This document shows positions 26,764-36,871 of a stretch of 64,000 nt of DNA, one piece after another (position 1 is the stretch's first letter; each line of letters begins with the position of its first letter). Origin of the DNA: Albidovulum sp. (GTDB taxonomy: Bacteria; Pseudomonadota; Alphaproteobacteria; Rhodobacterales; Rhodobacteraceae); assembly GCA_030837785.1 (NCBI GenBank), contig JAUQYA010000023.1, positions 62,001 to 126,000 of the forward strand, given 5' to 3'. The notes beneath the pieces are model-generated. The model did no database searches and was not told the DNA's origin. It saw only the letters and a list, made by a program, of their open reading frames with translations. The translations under genes and the position numbers were made by a program.

Positions 26764-27932
26764 TCACCGTTGGCGGCCAGATCTACAGTCTTGACGATCC
26801 CGTCGTTCTCGCCGTTCTCGGGGGGGCGGCGCTGGTGCTGTTGCTCTTCGTCCTTCTGATCGTGACGCTTCGCGCCGCCGCCCGCTCGGCCCGGATGAGC
26901 GAACCCGTCGGGCAGCATCTGAGCCTGCTTGGCGCCCGCGTCCAGGCGCTTTCGGACGGGCAGCAGCAGCTTGCCGGCGGGCTCACCCATGTATCCGAGG
27001 CGCAGGCGGCCTCGCAGGCCAGGGTCCTGCAACTGATGGAGAGCCGCCTGGCCGACGTGGCGCGTGGCATGACCGAAAGCCTTCACGGTACCGCCACCCG
27101 CACGGCCCGTTCGCTGGGCGAGTTGCAGCAGCGGCTGGAGACCATCGACAGGGCGCAGTCGAACATCGAGAAGCTGTCGGGCAATGTGCTGTCGTTGCAG
27201 GACATCCTGTCGAACAAGCAGACCCGCGGCGCCTTCGGGGAAATCCAGCTCAACGACATCGTGCGCAAGGCCATGCCGCCCGATGCCTACACGATGCAGG
27301 CGACGCTGTCGAACGGGCGGCGGGCGGACTGTCTGATCCACCTGCCGAACCCGCCGGGGCCGATCGTGATCGATTCGAAATTCCCGCTGGAGGCCTACGA
27401 GGCATTGAGGCGGGCCGAGAACCAGTCGCAGTTGATCGAGGCGCAGCGGATGCTGCGCATCGCCGTGCGCGGTCATCTCAAGGCGATCGCGGAACGCTAC
27501 ATTCTTGACGGAGAGACGGCGGACGGCGCACTGATGTTCCTGCCGTCGGAAGCCGTCTATGCCGAGTTGCACGCCAATTTCCCCGAGCTTGTGCGCGAAG
27601 GCTTCGACGCGCGGGTCTGGATCGTCTCGCCCACCACCTGCATGGCGACCCTGAACACGATGCGGGCGGTCTTGAAGGACGCGCGGATGCGCGAACAGGC
27701 CGGCGCCATCCGCGCGACGCTGCGCCTGTTGCACCGCGACGTGGAACTTGTGGTCGAGCGGGTGGAGAAGCTGTCCACCCATTTCCACCAGGCGCGCGCC
27801 GATCTCGACGGGATCGGCGCGGCCGCCGAGCGCGCCGGCAAGCGCGCCGCCAAGCTCGACAACTTCGACTTCGAGGAGATCGCGCCCGAAGACGGCGGCG
27901 CCCCGCGCATGATGCCGCTCGGCAAGCCCTGA
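26760..27932 (+). CDS. rmuC: DNA recombination protein RmuC family
   Basis: A 390-residue protein with an N-terminal membrane anchor (about 17-40), a coiled-coil-rich segment (about 55-140) and the RmuC core (about 160-370) with [19 protein letters not shown] and [11 protein letters not shown]. RmuC limits inversions at short inverted repeats in E. coli and its fold is nuclease-like. It starts within the mutL stop (ATGA), an operon of two genome-stability genes. Confidence 0.92.
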   Translation: MITVGGQIYSLDDPVVLAVLGGAALVLLLFVLLIVTLRAAARSARMSEPVGQHLSLLGARVQALSDGQQQLAGGLTHVSEAQAASQARVLQLMESRLADVARGMTESLHGTATRTARSLGELQQRLETIDRAQSNIEKLSGNVLSLQDILSNKQTRGAFGEIQLNDIVRKAMPPDAYTMQATLSNGRRADCLIHLPNPPGPIVIDSKFPLEAYEALRRAENQSQLIEAQRMLRIAVRGHLKAIAERYILDGETADGALMFLPSEAVYAELHANFPELVREGFDARVWIVSPTTCMATLNTMRAVLKDARMREQAGAIRATLRLLHRDVELVVERVEKLSTHFHQARADLDGIGAAAERAGKRAAKLDNFDFEEIAPEDGGAPRMMPLGKP

Positions 27933-27943
27933 GCCCGTCCTGT

Positions 27944-27956
27944 CCGGCCCCGCCGG
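27944..27956. terminator. Small hairpin between convergent rmuC and tadV
   Basis: CCGGC (27944-27948) and GCCGG (27952-27956) form a 5-bp stem with a 3-nt loop in the 30-bp gap between two convergent genes. It is followed by GTGGTTTC on the plus strand. It could serve as a weak bidirectional terminator. Confidence 0.3.
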
Positions 27957-27962
27957 GTGGTT

Positions 27963-28433
27963 TCACACAGCCGCGAGGGCCACGGCGGCCGGATGCGCGA
28001 TCCCGGCCATCGCGATCGAGAGCCCCATCGGGAAACCGGTGCTGCCGGAAATGGATTTCCAGCCCAGGCCCTGTGCCGCGGGCAGCCGGCGCAGCGACAG
28101 CACGATCAGGATGCCGGCGAGCATTGAGGCCGAGAAGACATAGGCAAAGAGCGAAAGCGTGGAGACCGGGACGAACAGAAGCAGCGCCGACAGCATCTTC
28201 ACGTCACCGCCGCCGAAAAGGCCGAACAGGTAGCTGGCAAAGCCGATCCCGAGAACGGCCGCCGCGATGGTCACCCGGGGCAGAAGGTCGTCCGGCGGCG
28301 CCACCGCCGCGGCGGCGGCAAAGACCGCAACCGCGGCCAGGCTGAGCGCATTCGGAATCTGCATCCGCCTGAGATCGCTCCACGCGCCCCAGGCCAGAAG
28401 CGGCGCGATCATGACCAGTGGCAGAAGCTCCAT
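27963..28433 (-). CDS. tadV: Prepilin peptidase TadV/CpaA
   Basis: A 156-residue inner-membrane aspartic peptidase of the A24 family with about five hydrophobic segments. The two catalytic aspartates are in WSDLRRMQIPN (Asp about 20) and FGGGDVKM (Asp about 77). It cleaves the leader of the Flp prepilin (37786-37992). It is the last gene of the minus-strand Tad locus, 9 bp after the LuxR gene. Confidence 0.88.
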   Translation of the reverse strand: MELLPLVMIAPLLAWGAWSDLRRMQIPNALSLAAVAVFAAAAAVAPPDDLLPRVTIAAAVLGIGFASYLFGLFGGGDVKMLSALLLFVPVSTLSLFAYVFSASMLAGILIVLSLRRLPAAQGLGWKSISGSTGFPMGLSIAMAGIAHPAAVALAAV

Positions 28434-28442
28434 CGCCCGGCC

Positions 28443-29306
28443 TCAGGCGCAGCGCAGGTCTGAAAGCACCGACACGTCCGGCTTCGTCCGCAGCAGCGCG
28501 AAGACAAGCTCTGCAAGGCCCGAGGTGCCGGTCTTGGAATAGGTGCTGCGCAGATGCGACCGCACCGTCGCTTCCGACACCGAAAGCTCTTCGGCCACAC
28601 CCACGACGGAAAGCCCGCGGCTGAGCAGCAGGCAGACCCGGAACTCGGCCCGGCTGAGGCGCGCCGGATTGGTCGCGCCGAGGATCATCGCCGGCGCGGC
28701 AGGCCGGTCGGGCGGGGCATCCGCGGCGAGGCGGTGGTTGACGACGGTCCGGGTGACGAGCCCGATCTGCCGGTTGGCCCAGGTGCGTGCCATCGTCGGC
28801 AGGACCGCATCCAGCGCCACGCGCATCTGGGGGGCAAGTGCCGCGCGGAAATGAAGCTCGATATGATCGCGCGCGCCCGGTCCGCCGGTCAGGACAAGGA
28901 TCGCGAACTCGCTCACGCCGCGGCGCGACTGCCAGATTTCCAGCGCCGGATCGCGGTCCTCGGCATCGTCACCAAGCGAGGAAAGCCAGACCGAGGCCGC
29001 GCGCGGCCGTGCGATCGACGGGCCGAAATGCCCGTCGGCGTAGGATGCCGACAAGGGCGAGGGAGTGCGCCCGCCCGACCTGTCCCAGACGGCGACGCGC
29101 ATCGGGCGGAAGTCGCTGAAATGGGTCCGCACCAGCATTCCCGCCTCGGCGCCGACCCCCGCCGCAAAGGCGGCAAAGGCATCCTGCAACGGCAGGTCGC
29201 CATGCAGGGCATCGCACCAGTCGGCGATGGCCTCGATCACGTTGGCATCGACCGGCCGTGCCTGCGCTGCCGACGCCGCCACCCCTTCGGGACAGAACCT
29301 GCCCAT
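28443..29306 (-). CDS. LuxR-family transcriptional regulator in Tad locus
   Basis: A 287-residue regulator with a C-terminal LuxR/GerE helix-turn-helix (about 222-278: LSRAEFRVCLLLSRGLSVVGVAEEL, SVSEATVRSHLRSTYSKTG). The N-terminal 200 residues are of unknown type and resemble neither an autoinducer domain nor a receiver. ATG 29306 is chosen over the in-frame start at 29429 because GGGGGGAG lies 4-5 nt upstream. It lies between tadC and tadV, separated from tadC by 334 bp, so it has its own promoter and may govern pilus genes. Confidence 0.82.
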   Translation of the reverse strand: MGRFCPEGVAASAAQARPVDANVIEAIADWCDALHGDLPLQDAFAAFAAGVGAEAGMLVRTHFSDFRPMRVAVWDRSGGRTPSPLSASYADGHFGPSIARPRAASVWLSSLGDDAEDRDPALEIWQSRRGVSEFAILVLTGGPGARDHIELHFRAALAPQMRVALDAVLPTMARTWANRQIGLVTRTVVNHRLAADAPPDRPAAPAMILGATNPARLSRAEFRVCLLLSRGLSVVGVAEELSVSEATVRSHLRSTYSKTGTSGLAELVFALLRTKPDVSVLSDLRCA

Positions 29307-29640
29307 GTCTCCCCCCAACTCGTCCACAGGCCACGCGATGTCCGCAAGGAAATACTGCTGCGGAAGCTTCGGCCGCGTGCCGACACCAAAGATTTTCGGA
29401 GCAACACCCGCTCCCGTTCCCCGAGGCAAAGTGTTCCGGTCCGGTTGATGAATGTCAAATGAATGTGAGCGGGCCCTTGAATCGCGGTAGGAATTTCAAT
29501 CGGGGCGAGAATTATCCACAGACATCCCGCGAAGGTGCAGCGGCCTTCGGCCTATTGTTGATGGCGGCACCCCGAATGCGAGGGTTGCCCGCCGCGACGA
29601 CGAATGATTCCTTTCCGCCGGTCGGGCGGCCCGCGCCCCG
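29307..29640. promoter_or_regulatory. 334-bp gap upstream of the LuxR gene
   Basis: This gap between tadC and the LuxR gene is less GC-rich in its middle (about 29440-29520) than its surroundings. It must hold the LuxR promoter and the end of the tadC transcript. One perfect DnaA-box-like TTATCCACA occurs at 29512-29520. CGGCCTTCGGCC near 29550 could form a small hairpin. No ORF with a ribosome site was found here. Confidence 0.4.
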
Positions 29641-30636
29641 TCAGCCGGCGACGTAGCGCAGATAGCGGATCACGACGGGCCCGACCGTCAGCAGCACGAG
29701 CGCCGGCAGCATCAGCGTCGCCATCACGCCCGACATCAGGACAGGCAGGCGGTTTGCCTTCTCCTGCGCCCGCAGTTCGCGGTTGCGCCGCATCTCGGCG
29801 GCATAGGCGATCAGCGTCTCCGACATGCTGGTTCCGAAGCGCATCGATTGCAGGACGACGTTGGCAAACGCCGTCACCTCGTCGACGCCCATCCGTGCGG
29901 CCATGTCGAGAAGCGCCCGTTCGCGCGCGCGTCCGGCCTGCACCTCCTGCTGGGCGGCGAGGAATTCCTGCGCCACGGCCGGGGCGGTGGTCTGCAACTC
30001 GTTGCCCACGCGGATCATCGCGGCATCGAAGCCGAGCCCGGCCTCGACCGAGATCTGCAGAAGATCGAGGGCGTTGGGGAAGGCCTGTTCGATGGCAAGC
30101 CGCCGCTCGGAGGCGCGCGACCGGAGCCAGATCGCGGGGCCGAAGAAGCCTGCGCCGACGATGAGGCTCAGCACCTGGGCAAGCCGGGCCGGGCCCCAGC
30201 CCGCCATGATCGCGGCGGCCCGGTCGGGGACCGGGAGCATGCCGGTGCGGACGGCCCAGATCGCGCCGACGAGGAGCGCGGGCAGGGCAAGGCCGAGCCC
30301 CAGCCTGACGAGGTAGAAATTCCTGACCGCCTGCGCGCCCGGGAAGCCTGCAAGCGCCAGTTGACGCTCGACCTCCGAACGCTCCTTCCGGTCGGCCGGG
30401 ATCAGGCTTTTCATCAGTCCGGTGGGATCGGCCGATGTCTGCCGCAGGATGCCGGCCTCGGCCGACCTGGGGCGGCGCCCCTGCGCCTCCATCCGGCGCA
30501 GGGCGGGATCCTTGCCGGAAAACGCGCCGGACACCCCGAAGACGAGAAGCATGGCGCCGATGCCGACGCCGAGGACGATGACGGTCGCGGGCGAGATGCC
30601 CGCGGTCTCGATCTGGCCGAACAGCGCGTTGAACAT
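29641..30636 (-). CDS. tadC: Tad pilus inner-membrane platform protein TadC
   Basis: A 331-residue type II secretion F-domain protein. Hydrophobic segments lie near residues 15-38, 110-130, 158-180 and 300-325. The GspF-like domain (about 180-310) includes [22 protein letters not shown]. Together with TadB it forms the platform on which the ATPase TadA acts. GAGGAGG lies 6 nt before ATG 30636 and the gap to tadB is 10 bp. Confidence 0.92.
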   Translation of the reverse strand: MFNALFGQIETAGISPATVIVLGVGIGAMLLVFGVSGAFSGKDPALRRMEAQGRRPRSAEAGILRQTSADPTGLMKSLIPADRKERSEVERQLALAGFPGAQAVRNFYLVRLGLGLALPALLVGAIWAVRTGMLPVPDRAAAIMAGWGPARLAQVLSLIVGAGFFGPAIWLRSRASERRLAIEQAFPNALDLLQISVEAGLGFDAAMIRVGNELQTTAPAVAQEFLAAQQEVQAGRARERALLDMAARMGVDEVTAFANVVLQSMRFGTSMSETLIAYAAEMRRNRELRAQEKANRLPVLMSGVMATLMLPALVLLTVGPVVIRYLRYVAG

Positions 30637-30646
30637 GCCTGCCTCC

Positions 30647-31615
30647 TCAGAACCGGAAATTCACGAGCTTCCGCATCGCCAGATAGTTGGCGACGACAAG
30701 CGCCGCCACGATGATGGCGAAGGGTCTGAACAGCGGGTCATCGCTGATGCCCGCGTAGTAGTCGGGGGAGAAGATGCTGGTGGCGCCGAGGATCGCGACG
30801 GGCACGAAGGACAGGAAGACCGAGGTGAGCCGGCCCTCGGCCGAGATCGCCTTGATGCGCTGACGCATCGTCATGCGGTCGCGGATCACCTTCGAAAGCG
30901 TCATGAGCACACGCGCGAGATCGCCGCCGGTGCCGTGCTGGATGGCGATCGACACGGCGAGGAAGCGCGTGTCTTCCAGATCGGTCCGCTCGGCGAACTC
31001 CAGGAAGGCGTCGGGAAGGTCGTCGCCATAGGAAATCTGGTCGACCATGATGCCGAACTCCATCGCCACCGGATCCTTCATGTCCTCCGCGACAGAGGCG
31101 ATGGTCGCGTTCAGCGGATGGCCGACCGTCAGGCCGCGCGCCATGAGGTCGAGCGCGTCGGGCAGTTGCGCGACAAGCGCGTTCATCCGCTTCTTGCGCC
31201 GCGCGCGCACCCACAGGGCGGGCACCCCGAGGCAGAGCCCGACCGCGATCACGGCCGCGGCGGCCGGCGCGGTCACCGTCGACGCGGCCAGGCCGACGAC
31301 GGCCGCGGCGCTCGAACAGAGGGTCAGGAAAAGCCCCGGCCGGATGTTGAGCCCGGCGCGCGCGAGATCGGAGGGAAGTGTCCCGAACACCGGAAGGCGG
31401 GAAAACCGCCAGGCATCGTGATCCGGCTTGAGGATGCTCAGCCGCTCGGCGGTGGTCGCACCCTGGGCGATCAGCCGCATCCTCCGGTTGCGGGCATCGC
31501 CGCGGCTTTCGCGTCGCGACAGCATCTGCCTGAGTCCCTCGAAGGCGAGGAGAACGCCGAGGAAGATGCCGGCATAGGCCAGCGCGGCGGTCTCGAATCC
31601 GGGAAGCCAGGTCAT
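30647..31615 (-). CDS. tadB: Tad pilus inner-membrane platform protein TadB
   Basis: A 322-residue T2SF-domain protein with hydrophobic segments near 10-28, 98-135, 265-285 and 295-315, and the core [19 protein letters not shown] at about 160. It is the second platform subunit. Its start overlaps the tadA stop by ATGA. Confidence 0.92.
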   Translation of the reverse strand: MTWLPGFETAALAYAGIFLGVLLAFEGLRQMLSRRESRGDARNRRMRLIAQGATTAERLSILKPDHDAWRFSRLPVFGTLPSDLARAGLNIRPGLFLTLCSSAAAVVGLAASTVTAPAAAAVIAVGLCLGVPALWVRARRKKRMNALVAQLPDALDLMARGLTVGHPLNATIASVAEDMKDPVAMEFGIMVDQISYGDDLPDAFLEFAERTDLEDTRFLAVSIAIQHGTGGDLARVLMTLSKVIRDRMTMRQRIKAISAEGRLTSVFLSFVPVAILGATSIFSPDYYAGISDDPLFRPFAIIVAALVVANYLAMRKLVNFRF

Positions 31616-32997
31616 GCGCGTGCTCCCTCTGCGGTGAAGATCTCGGGCCTGAGGTCGACCCCGGCCTGCACCAGCCGGTCAAAGCAGCGTGGCCGGATTC
31701 CGGTGGCGGTGAAGTGCCCGCGGACGGTGCCGTCTTCGTTCACGCCGGTCTTCCGGAAGACGAAGATGTCCTGCATCGTGATGGTGGTGCCCTCCATCCC
31801 GGTGATCTCCGAGATGCTCATGACCCGCCGCGACCCGTCGCTGAGGCGGTTGAGCTGGATCACCACATCGAGCCCCGAGGCGATCTGCGCCCGGATCGCC
31901 GAGACCGGGAAGTCGAGGCCGATCATCGTCACCATCTGCTCGATCCGGCCGAGCGCGTCGCGCGCGGTGTTGGCGTGGACCGTGGTCATCGAGCCTTCGT
32001 GGCCGGTGTTCATGGCTTGCAGCATGTCGAAGGTCTCCGCGCCGCGGACCTCGCCCACGATGATCCGGTCGGGCCGCATCCTGAGCGCGTTGCGCACGAG
32101 GTCGCGCTGGGTGACGGTGCCGGTGCCGGAGGGATTGGCGGGCCGGGTTTCCAGCCGGACGACGTGATCCTGCTGAAGCTGAAGCTCGGCGGCGTCCTCG
32201 ATCGTGACGATGCGCTCGCGCTCGCCGATGCAGGATGACATCGCGTTCAGCATCGTCGTCTTGCCCGATCCGGTCCCGCCCGAGATCAGCACGTTCATCC
32301 GCGCCTGCACGAGCGCCCGGAGAAGGGCGGCGGCCGGTTCGTTCAGCGTGCCGATCTCGACCATGCGGGCGAAGGTCAGCGGGTTGCGCGCGAACTTGCG
32401 GATCGAGACCGATGGCCCGTCGATCGCGCAGGGCCGGATGATCGCGTTCACGCGGCTGCCATCCTCCAGCCGCGCATCGACCCAGGGGTTGGATTCGTCC
32501 ACCCGCCGGCCGACGCGGCTGACGATCTTGTCGATGATCCTGAGCAGGTGGCGTTCGTCGCGGAAGCGGACCCTGGTCTTTTCCAGCACGCCGAAGCGTT
32601 CGACATAGACGCTGTGGTGCGAATTCACGAGGATGTCGTTGATCGTCGGATCGGCGATCAGGGGTTCCAGCGGGCCGAAGCCCAGGACCTCGTCGAGCAG
32701 CTCGTCAACGAGCTTCTTGAACTCTTCCGCCCGCATCGGCCGGCCCTCGTCGGACAGGACCTGCGAGACGAGCGCGGCGACCTCGCGGCGCAGCTCCTCG
32801 GGCTGGACCTTGTCGATCACCGCAAGGTTCAGCCGGTCGAGCAGGATGTCGTGCAGGTGGCTCTTGAGTTCGAGCCGCGCGATCAGCTCCTGATCCTGGG
32901 GTTCAGGCGCAGCAGCGACGGGTCGGTTCGTCTTCGCGCCAAGTTCCACGACATTGGATGCAGACGGCTTGTCGGAACGGGTGAAGTGCCTGAACAC
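31612..32997 (-). CDS. tadA: Tad secretion ATPase TadA/CpaF
   Basis: A 461-residue type II/IV secretion ATPase. Walker A is GGTGSGKTT at about residue 240, with the Asp box ([11 protein letters not shown]), Walker B ([11 protein letters not shown]) and His box ([12 protein letters not shown]) in order. GTG 32997 is preferred over the longer in-frame ORF start at 33042 because AGGAG lies 8 nt upstream and the protein then begins [11 protein letters not shown]. The gap to cpaE is 11 bp. It energises pilus assembly from the cytoplasm. Confidence 0.94.
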   Translation of the reverse strand: MFRHFTRSDKPSASNVVELGAKTNRPVAAAPEPQDQELIARLELKSHLHDILLDRLNLAVIDKVQPEELRREVAALVSQVLSDEGRPMRAEEFKKLVDELLDEVLGFGPLEPLIADPTINDILVNSHHSVYVERFGVLEKTRVRFRDERHLLRIIDKIVSRVGRRVDESNPWVDARLEDGSRVNAIIRPCAIDGPSVSIRKFARNPLTFARMVEIGTLNEPAAALLRALVQARMNVLISGGTGSGKTTMLNAMSSCIGERERIVTIEDAAELQLQQDHVVRLETRPANPSGTGTVTQRDLVRNALRMRPDRIIVGEVRGAETFDMLQAMNTGHEGSMTTVHANTARDALGRIEQMVTMIGLDFPVSAIRAQIASGLDVVIQLNRLSDGSRRVMSISEITGMEGTTITMQDIFVFRKTGVNEDGTVRGHFTATGIRPRCFDRLVQAGVDLRPEIFTAEGARA

Positions 32998-33008
32998 CGT
33001 CGTTTCTC

Positions 33009-34199
33009 CTATCTTGCGGGTTTCTGGACGGCGGCCGGCCAAGCGGCCCGGGTGGATCTCGCAAGCGCCGTCATCGCCTTGCCGAGCGGCGAACGCGGCG
33101 CGGCCTGCGACAGAGGCTGGCCCCGGTCGGCGGTCGCCGCGGCGGCGCGCGCGTCCTGCGGCAGCCAGTGGTCCAGCGCGCGGCCGAGCGCCTTCGCGGC
33201 CTCACGCTGCAGGCGCGATCGGAACAGCGGGCGGCGCTGGTGGTTCACCACCACCGCGACCGGCAGGGCCGGGTTGTCCTGGGTCAGGAAATCGATCAGC
33301 CGGCGGCAGTGCCGGATCGAGGGCACCGAGATGTCGGTGACGATCAGGAATTCGTCCGCCCGCTCGATCACCGGCTCGATCCAGCCGACCAGGGCGCGGG
33401 GAAGGTCCACCACGACGTAGTCGCAGCGCCGGCGCAGGATGTCGAGGATCGCCGCCACCTGTTCGGGCCTCAGCGCATCCAGCGGCGTGAACCGCGATGG
33501 CGCGGCAAGTACCGAAAGGCCGGTGGGCAGCGTCGCCATCGACTGGTCGAGGAAGGTCGCGTCGGGGATCGTGCCGGCCATCGCGAGGTTGAGCAGCGTG
33601 TCCTGTTCGTCGAGATCGAGGAAGGAGCCGACGGTGCCGAACTGAAGGTCGAGATCGACAAGGGCCACCTTCGGGCGCGGCGCCGACCGCCTGAGCCCCG
33701 CACCCACCGCGAGCTGGTCGGCGAGATTGACCGCGACGGTGGTCGAGCCGACGCCGCCACGCGCCTGGGCGACGGCGATGATCCGGCCGGGCTGGGCGGC
33801 ACCGCCCGCGGTCTCGTGGCCGAGACGGCCGAACTGCCGGTCCATCGCCTTTCCCTCGGTCGGCAGCGGCAGCACCTCGTCGACGCCGGCATTCGACAGC
33901 GCCCGCGCCTGGGCGAGCGAGATGCTGCCGTCGGCAAGCGCCACCAGCTTCGTCCCGTCGCGGCGATGGGCCACCAGATCGCGGATCGCCGCGAGGTCGG
34001 CTTCGTCGTCGGGGCTGGTCTGGAACAGGATGATGTCATATTGGGCCAGCGCCTTCACCGCCCGGCCGTTCATCCCGGCGAGCGTCGTGGTCTGCCGGTC
34101 GACACGGATGCCGGCATCGCCCGCGAGCGACGTCGCGATCGCCTCGGAGACGCTGGCCTCGGGCGCGATCACGAGCATGGATTTCGTCGGTCCGGTCAT
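33009..34199 (-). CDS. cpaE: Pilus localisation ATPase CpaE/TadZ
   Basis: A 396-residue protein with an N-terminal receiver-like domain (about 5-125) and a C-terminal MinD/ParA-type ATPase with the deviant Walker A QARGGVGSTT (about 147-156) and ALVDLDLQFG. TadZ/CpaE proteins place the pilus machine at a cell pole. ATG 34199 is chosen over the in-frame start 48 bp upstream because GAAGGA precedes it. It lies 31 bp after the TadE-like gene. Confidence 0.9.
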   Translation of the reverse strand: MTGPTKSMLVIAPEASVSEAIATSLAGDAGIRVDRQTTTLAGMNGRAVKALAQYDIILFQTSPDDEADLAAIRDLVAHRRDGTKLVALADGSISLAQARALSNAGVDEVLPLPTEGKAMDRQFGRLGHETAGGAAQPGRIIAVAQARGGVGSTTVAVNLADQLAVGAGLRRSAPRPKVALVDLDLQFGTVGSFLDLDEQDTLLNLAMAGTIPDATFLDQSMATLPTGLSVLAAPSRFTPLDALRPEQVAAILDILRRRCDYVVVDLPRALVGWIEPVIERADEFLIVTDISVPSIRHCRRLIDFLTQDNPALPVAVVVNHQRRPLFRSRLQREAAKALGRALDHWLPQDARAAAATADRGQPLSQAAPRSPLGKAMTALARSTRAAWPAAVQKPAR

Positions 34200-34230
34200 G
34201 TCGTCATCCTTCCGGCGGGGTTCCGCCACA

Positions 34231-34869
34231 TCATCCGTTCTCGCCAAGGTTCAGGTCTTCGCCCGGCAGCGACATGCTCATCGCCGGGAAGGGCAGGCTT
34301 CCCGACAACCCGCTGACGGGCCCCTGCGTCGCAACCGCCGCAAGTCCGCCGAGCGGCGTCACGAAGCTGAAGTTGAGGTTCGTGAGTTCGACCGTGACGA
34401 CCGGCACATAGGGCCCGCCGAGGAAGTTGAGGTTCGGGTCGAAGTCGTAGCGGAAGCTGAGGTTCGCAACGCTTGATCCGGCGGGCATCAGGGGCGCGAT
34501 CGCGGTCCAGATTTCGTTGACCGTGGGGTTTCCGGCGACGCCGGTGCAGGGTGCGGCCGAGGCCGTGGCGCAGATCGTCGCGCCGGCGGAACAGGCCGTG
34601 CCGAACCGCGGCGGGACCGTTCCCGCGGGAACCGTGCCGCGGAGATTGGTGGCGGGCACGCCGGGGCAGGCGGGCGGCCGCACCACCGCGATGCGGGTGG
34701 CGATCTGCATGGCCTTGTCGGCCATGACATATTCCGCGCCCATCCGGCCGAAGTCGATCAGGCCGAAGAACAGCAGCAGGAACAGCGGGATTGCGAAGGC
34801 AAGCTCGACCAGAGCCGTTCCGGTCTCGTCGCGCCAGAAGCGGCGGAGGATATGCAACAGCCCGCTCAT
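34231..34869 (-). CDS. TadE-like minor pseudopilin (TadF position)
   Basis: A 212-residue protein with a TadE-type N-terminus: a short basic leader, then DETGTALVELAFAIPLFLLLF (transmembrane about 19-42) with the Glu needed for prepilin processing. The periplasmic part contains several cysteines (ACPGVP, ACSAGATICAT, PCTG) that may form disulfides. ATG 34869 overlaps the stop of the previous TadE gene (ATGA). It is presumed to be processed by TadV. Confidence 0.82.
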   Translation of the reverse strand: MSGLLHILRRFWRDETGTALVELAFAIPLFLLLFFGLIDFGRMGAEYVMADKAMQIATRIAVVRPPACPGVPATNLRGTVPAGTVPPRFGTACSAGATICATASAAPCTGVAGNPTVNEIWTAIAPLMPAGSSVANLSFRYDFDPNLNFLGGPYVPVVTVELTNLNFSFVTPLGGLAAVATQGPVSGLSGSLPFPAMSMSLPGEDLNLGENG

Positions 34870-35390
34870 GCCCCGAACACCTTCGCGGAATCGCTGACAG
34901 TGGTCGTGACCGAGCTGGCCGCCTGGCCGCCGAAAAAGGAAAGCAGGCCGCCGAAGGGGAAGTCGATCCGCAGCACGGCGCTGACCGTCGCCACCGGCGC
35001 CGGGCTGACGCGGTAGCTGCCGGCGGTTCCCAGGCAGGCGAGCGCGGGCGTCACCGACTGCACGGTGACGGCGCCGGGCAGGATCGCCCGTCCGGTCGTG
35101 CTCTGGCTGACGATCGCCATCAGCTTCGGCGCGTGACCGGTGACTGACCCTCCCGTCGCGCAGACATTTCCGGGCACCACGCGGGCGAGGTAGCGCGTGG
35201 CATCGCGCACGCCGCCGATGGCGCTCTGGTAGGCATACATCATCCGGCTGCCCTCGATGATCACGGCGAAGACCAGAAGCATCATCGGCAGGACCATCGC
35301 GAATTCGACCAGTGCGGCACCATCCTCGGCCCCGCAAAAGCGGCGGAGGCGGCGGATGTCGTGGATCGGGGTGCGGCGCGTCACGGGCAT
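34866..35390 (-). CDS. tadE: TadE-like minor pseudopilin
   Basis: A 174-residue pseudopilin with the leader ending in FCGAEDGAALVEFAMVLP and a single hydrophobic span at about 25-48. It has two cysteines in the periplasmic part that could pair. Its start codon ATG 35390 shares a base with the tadG stop. TadE is processed by the prepilin peptidase and is needed for pilus formation in Aggregatibacter. Confidence 0.84.
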   Translation of the reverse strand: MPVTRRTPIHDIRRLRRFCGAEDGAALVEFAMVLPMMLLVFAVIIEGSRMMYAYQSAIGGVRDATRYLARVVPGNVCATGGSVTGHAPKLMAIVSQSTTGRAILPGAVTVQSVTPALACLGTAGSYRVSPAPVATVSAVLRIDFPFGGLLSFFGGQAASSVTTTVSDSAKVFGA

Positions 35391-36856
35391 CACCTGTAAA
35401 GCTGCACGAGGTCGTGGATCACGCCGGCCGAGCCGCCGCTGCCGCCGTTGCCGCCGGCCGAACCGATGACCTCGGCGTAGATGTCGAGGCCGTTGGTCGA
35501 GCCGTTGTCGACCACGGGTTCGGTGATGAACATCTTGACGAACTGGTGCACGGGCACGCCGGTCGCGCGGCCGGTGATCGGGTTCGCGGTGCAGTCGATC
35601 CCGGCCGCGATGATGACGCGACGCTCCGGGTCCGGGTCCTGGTTGGTCGAGCACATCGGCCGGCCGGTTTCCGACCGGCCCGTCAGGATCGGATTGCCGG
35701 AGCCCGTGCCGCCCGCCGAGGCGATTTCGGCGAGATAGTATTGATAGCGCGTCTGGGCGCCGGGATGCGGGTCGGTGCCGCTGTAGTTCTTGGCCACATA
35801 GGCCGTGCGGCCGGCCGACCAGGTGCCGTTGCCGTAGGGCGCGCAGCCGGGGAAGCAGTCGTCGCGCGGGATCGCCTTCGTGTCCGTGGTGGCCACGACG
35901 TTGTTCCAGTTGCAGGCATTGCCGCTTTTCGGCTTCACGCCCTTGATCACGTTCGCCGCCGGCGCGTAGACGGGATTGTTCTTCTCGTTCTGCACCGCGC
36001 CCGACCACATGTCGAACCGGGTGTTGAGCGCGGCACTGGTGATGCCGACCTTCTGGCCCGGCTCGGTGTTCACGCCGCGCTGGGCGAAGCACTGGGTGAT
36101 GCTGCCCACCGCCCCAAGGACGCAGCGCAGCATCGGGCCCGTGCCGTTCACCCCGGCGCAATTTCCCGTCGAGTCGAGCGCCAGCGTCGTCGGTTCGAGG
36201 AAGCCGAAGTTGCCCGGCCCCCAGGCCGCGCCCTGCCCGCCCGACCTGAGCCGGATCATGTCGCCGATGGTGTTGGGATCGGAGGCGTCGAACGAGGGGC
36301 CTGGGATGCAGAACATCATCGGCGTGATGTCGCAGGCATACTGGCTGAAGCCCGCCACCGCCGAGGCGCTGGTGGCGGGCGCGACCGGCACGCCGCCAAG
36401 CAGCGTCGTCAGCACCGAGCCGAAGGAAAAGCCCACGGTCTTCTGGTTCACCACGACGCCGGCATAGATCGCATCCCGGGGCACGGTCGTCTGGCCGGGG
36501 GCGAGGCTGGCGGCATCATTCGCCGCGGGCAGTGAATCGTAGAAGCCGATCTGGTAATCGGCGCCGCCGGCGAGCGTCCGCGACCCGCTGCCGAAGGTCT
36601 GGCTGTCGGTGATCAGGCTGGCGGCGGCCGCCGTGGCGCGGGTGATGGAATCGCTCCGCCCGTCAAGCTCTCCGGCGGCGGCGAGCGCGACCTGGTCGGC
36701 GTAGGATTGCAACTCCGACTGCGTGGCGGCCAGCCGGCCGATGTCGAAGGAAAGCGCGACCATGCCGAGCATCACCACCAGCGCAAGCGCCCAGAAGACG
36801 AGGATCGCGCCGCCCTCGTCGCCGGCGAAGTCGCGGAGGGTTCCGTGGGGTTTCAT
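35390..36856 (-). CDS. tadG: TadG-like pilus protein with N-terminal TadE/Flp-Tad anchor
   Basis: A 488-residue protein with an N-terminal anchor (about 14-38, FAGDEGGAILVFWALALVVMLGMVALS) and a helix FDIGRLAATQSELQSYADQVALAAAGEL that matches the Tad-like Flp pilus family. The large remaining part is Gly/Asn/Ser-rich with several Cys and ends in a low-complexity GSAGGNGGSGGSAG stretch. No vWA MIDAS motif was found. ATG 36856 is used; a GTG at 36871 is in frame. It lies between cpaB and the TadE genes where many relatives have the secretin and OmpA-like genes. Confidence 0.78.
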   Translation of the reverse strand: MKPHGTLRDFAGDEGGAILVFWALALVVMLGMVALSFDIGRLAATQSELQSYADQVALAAAGELDGRSDSITRATAAAASLITDSQTFGSGSRTLAGGADYQIGFYDSLPAANDAASLAPGQTTVPRDAIYAGVVVNQKTVGFSFGSVLTTLLGGVPVAPATSASAVAGFSQYACDITPMMFCIPGPSFDASDPNTIGDMIRLRSGGQGAAWGPGNFGFLEPTTLALDSTGNCAGVNGTGPMLRCVLGAVGSITQCFAQRGVNTEPGQKVGITSAALNTRFDMWSGAVQNEKNNPVYAPAANVIKGVKPKSGNACNWNNVVATTDTKAIPRDDCFPGCAPYGNGTWSAGRTAYVAKNYSGTDPHPGAQTRYQYYLAEIASAGGTGSGNPILTGRSETGRPMCSTNQDPDPERRVIIAAGIDCTANPITGRATGVPVHQFVKMFITEPVVDNGSTNGLDIYAEVIGSAGGNGGSGGSAGVIHDLVQLYR

Positions 36857-36871
36857 GGCGCCGGTCCTCAC

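Noticed and set aside
29512..29520. A perfect TTATCCACA DnaA box in the gap upstream of the LuxR gene
   Set aside because: A single box is expected by chance in a window of this size; there is no cluster of boxes, no strongly AT-rich unwinding region and no dnaA, hemE or parAB gene nearby, so it is not evidence of an origin.
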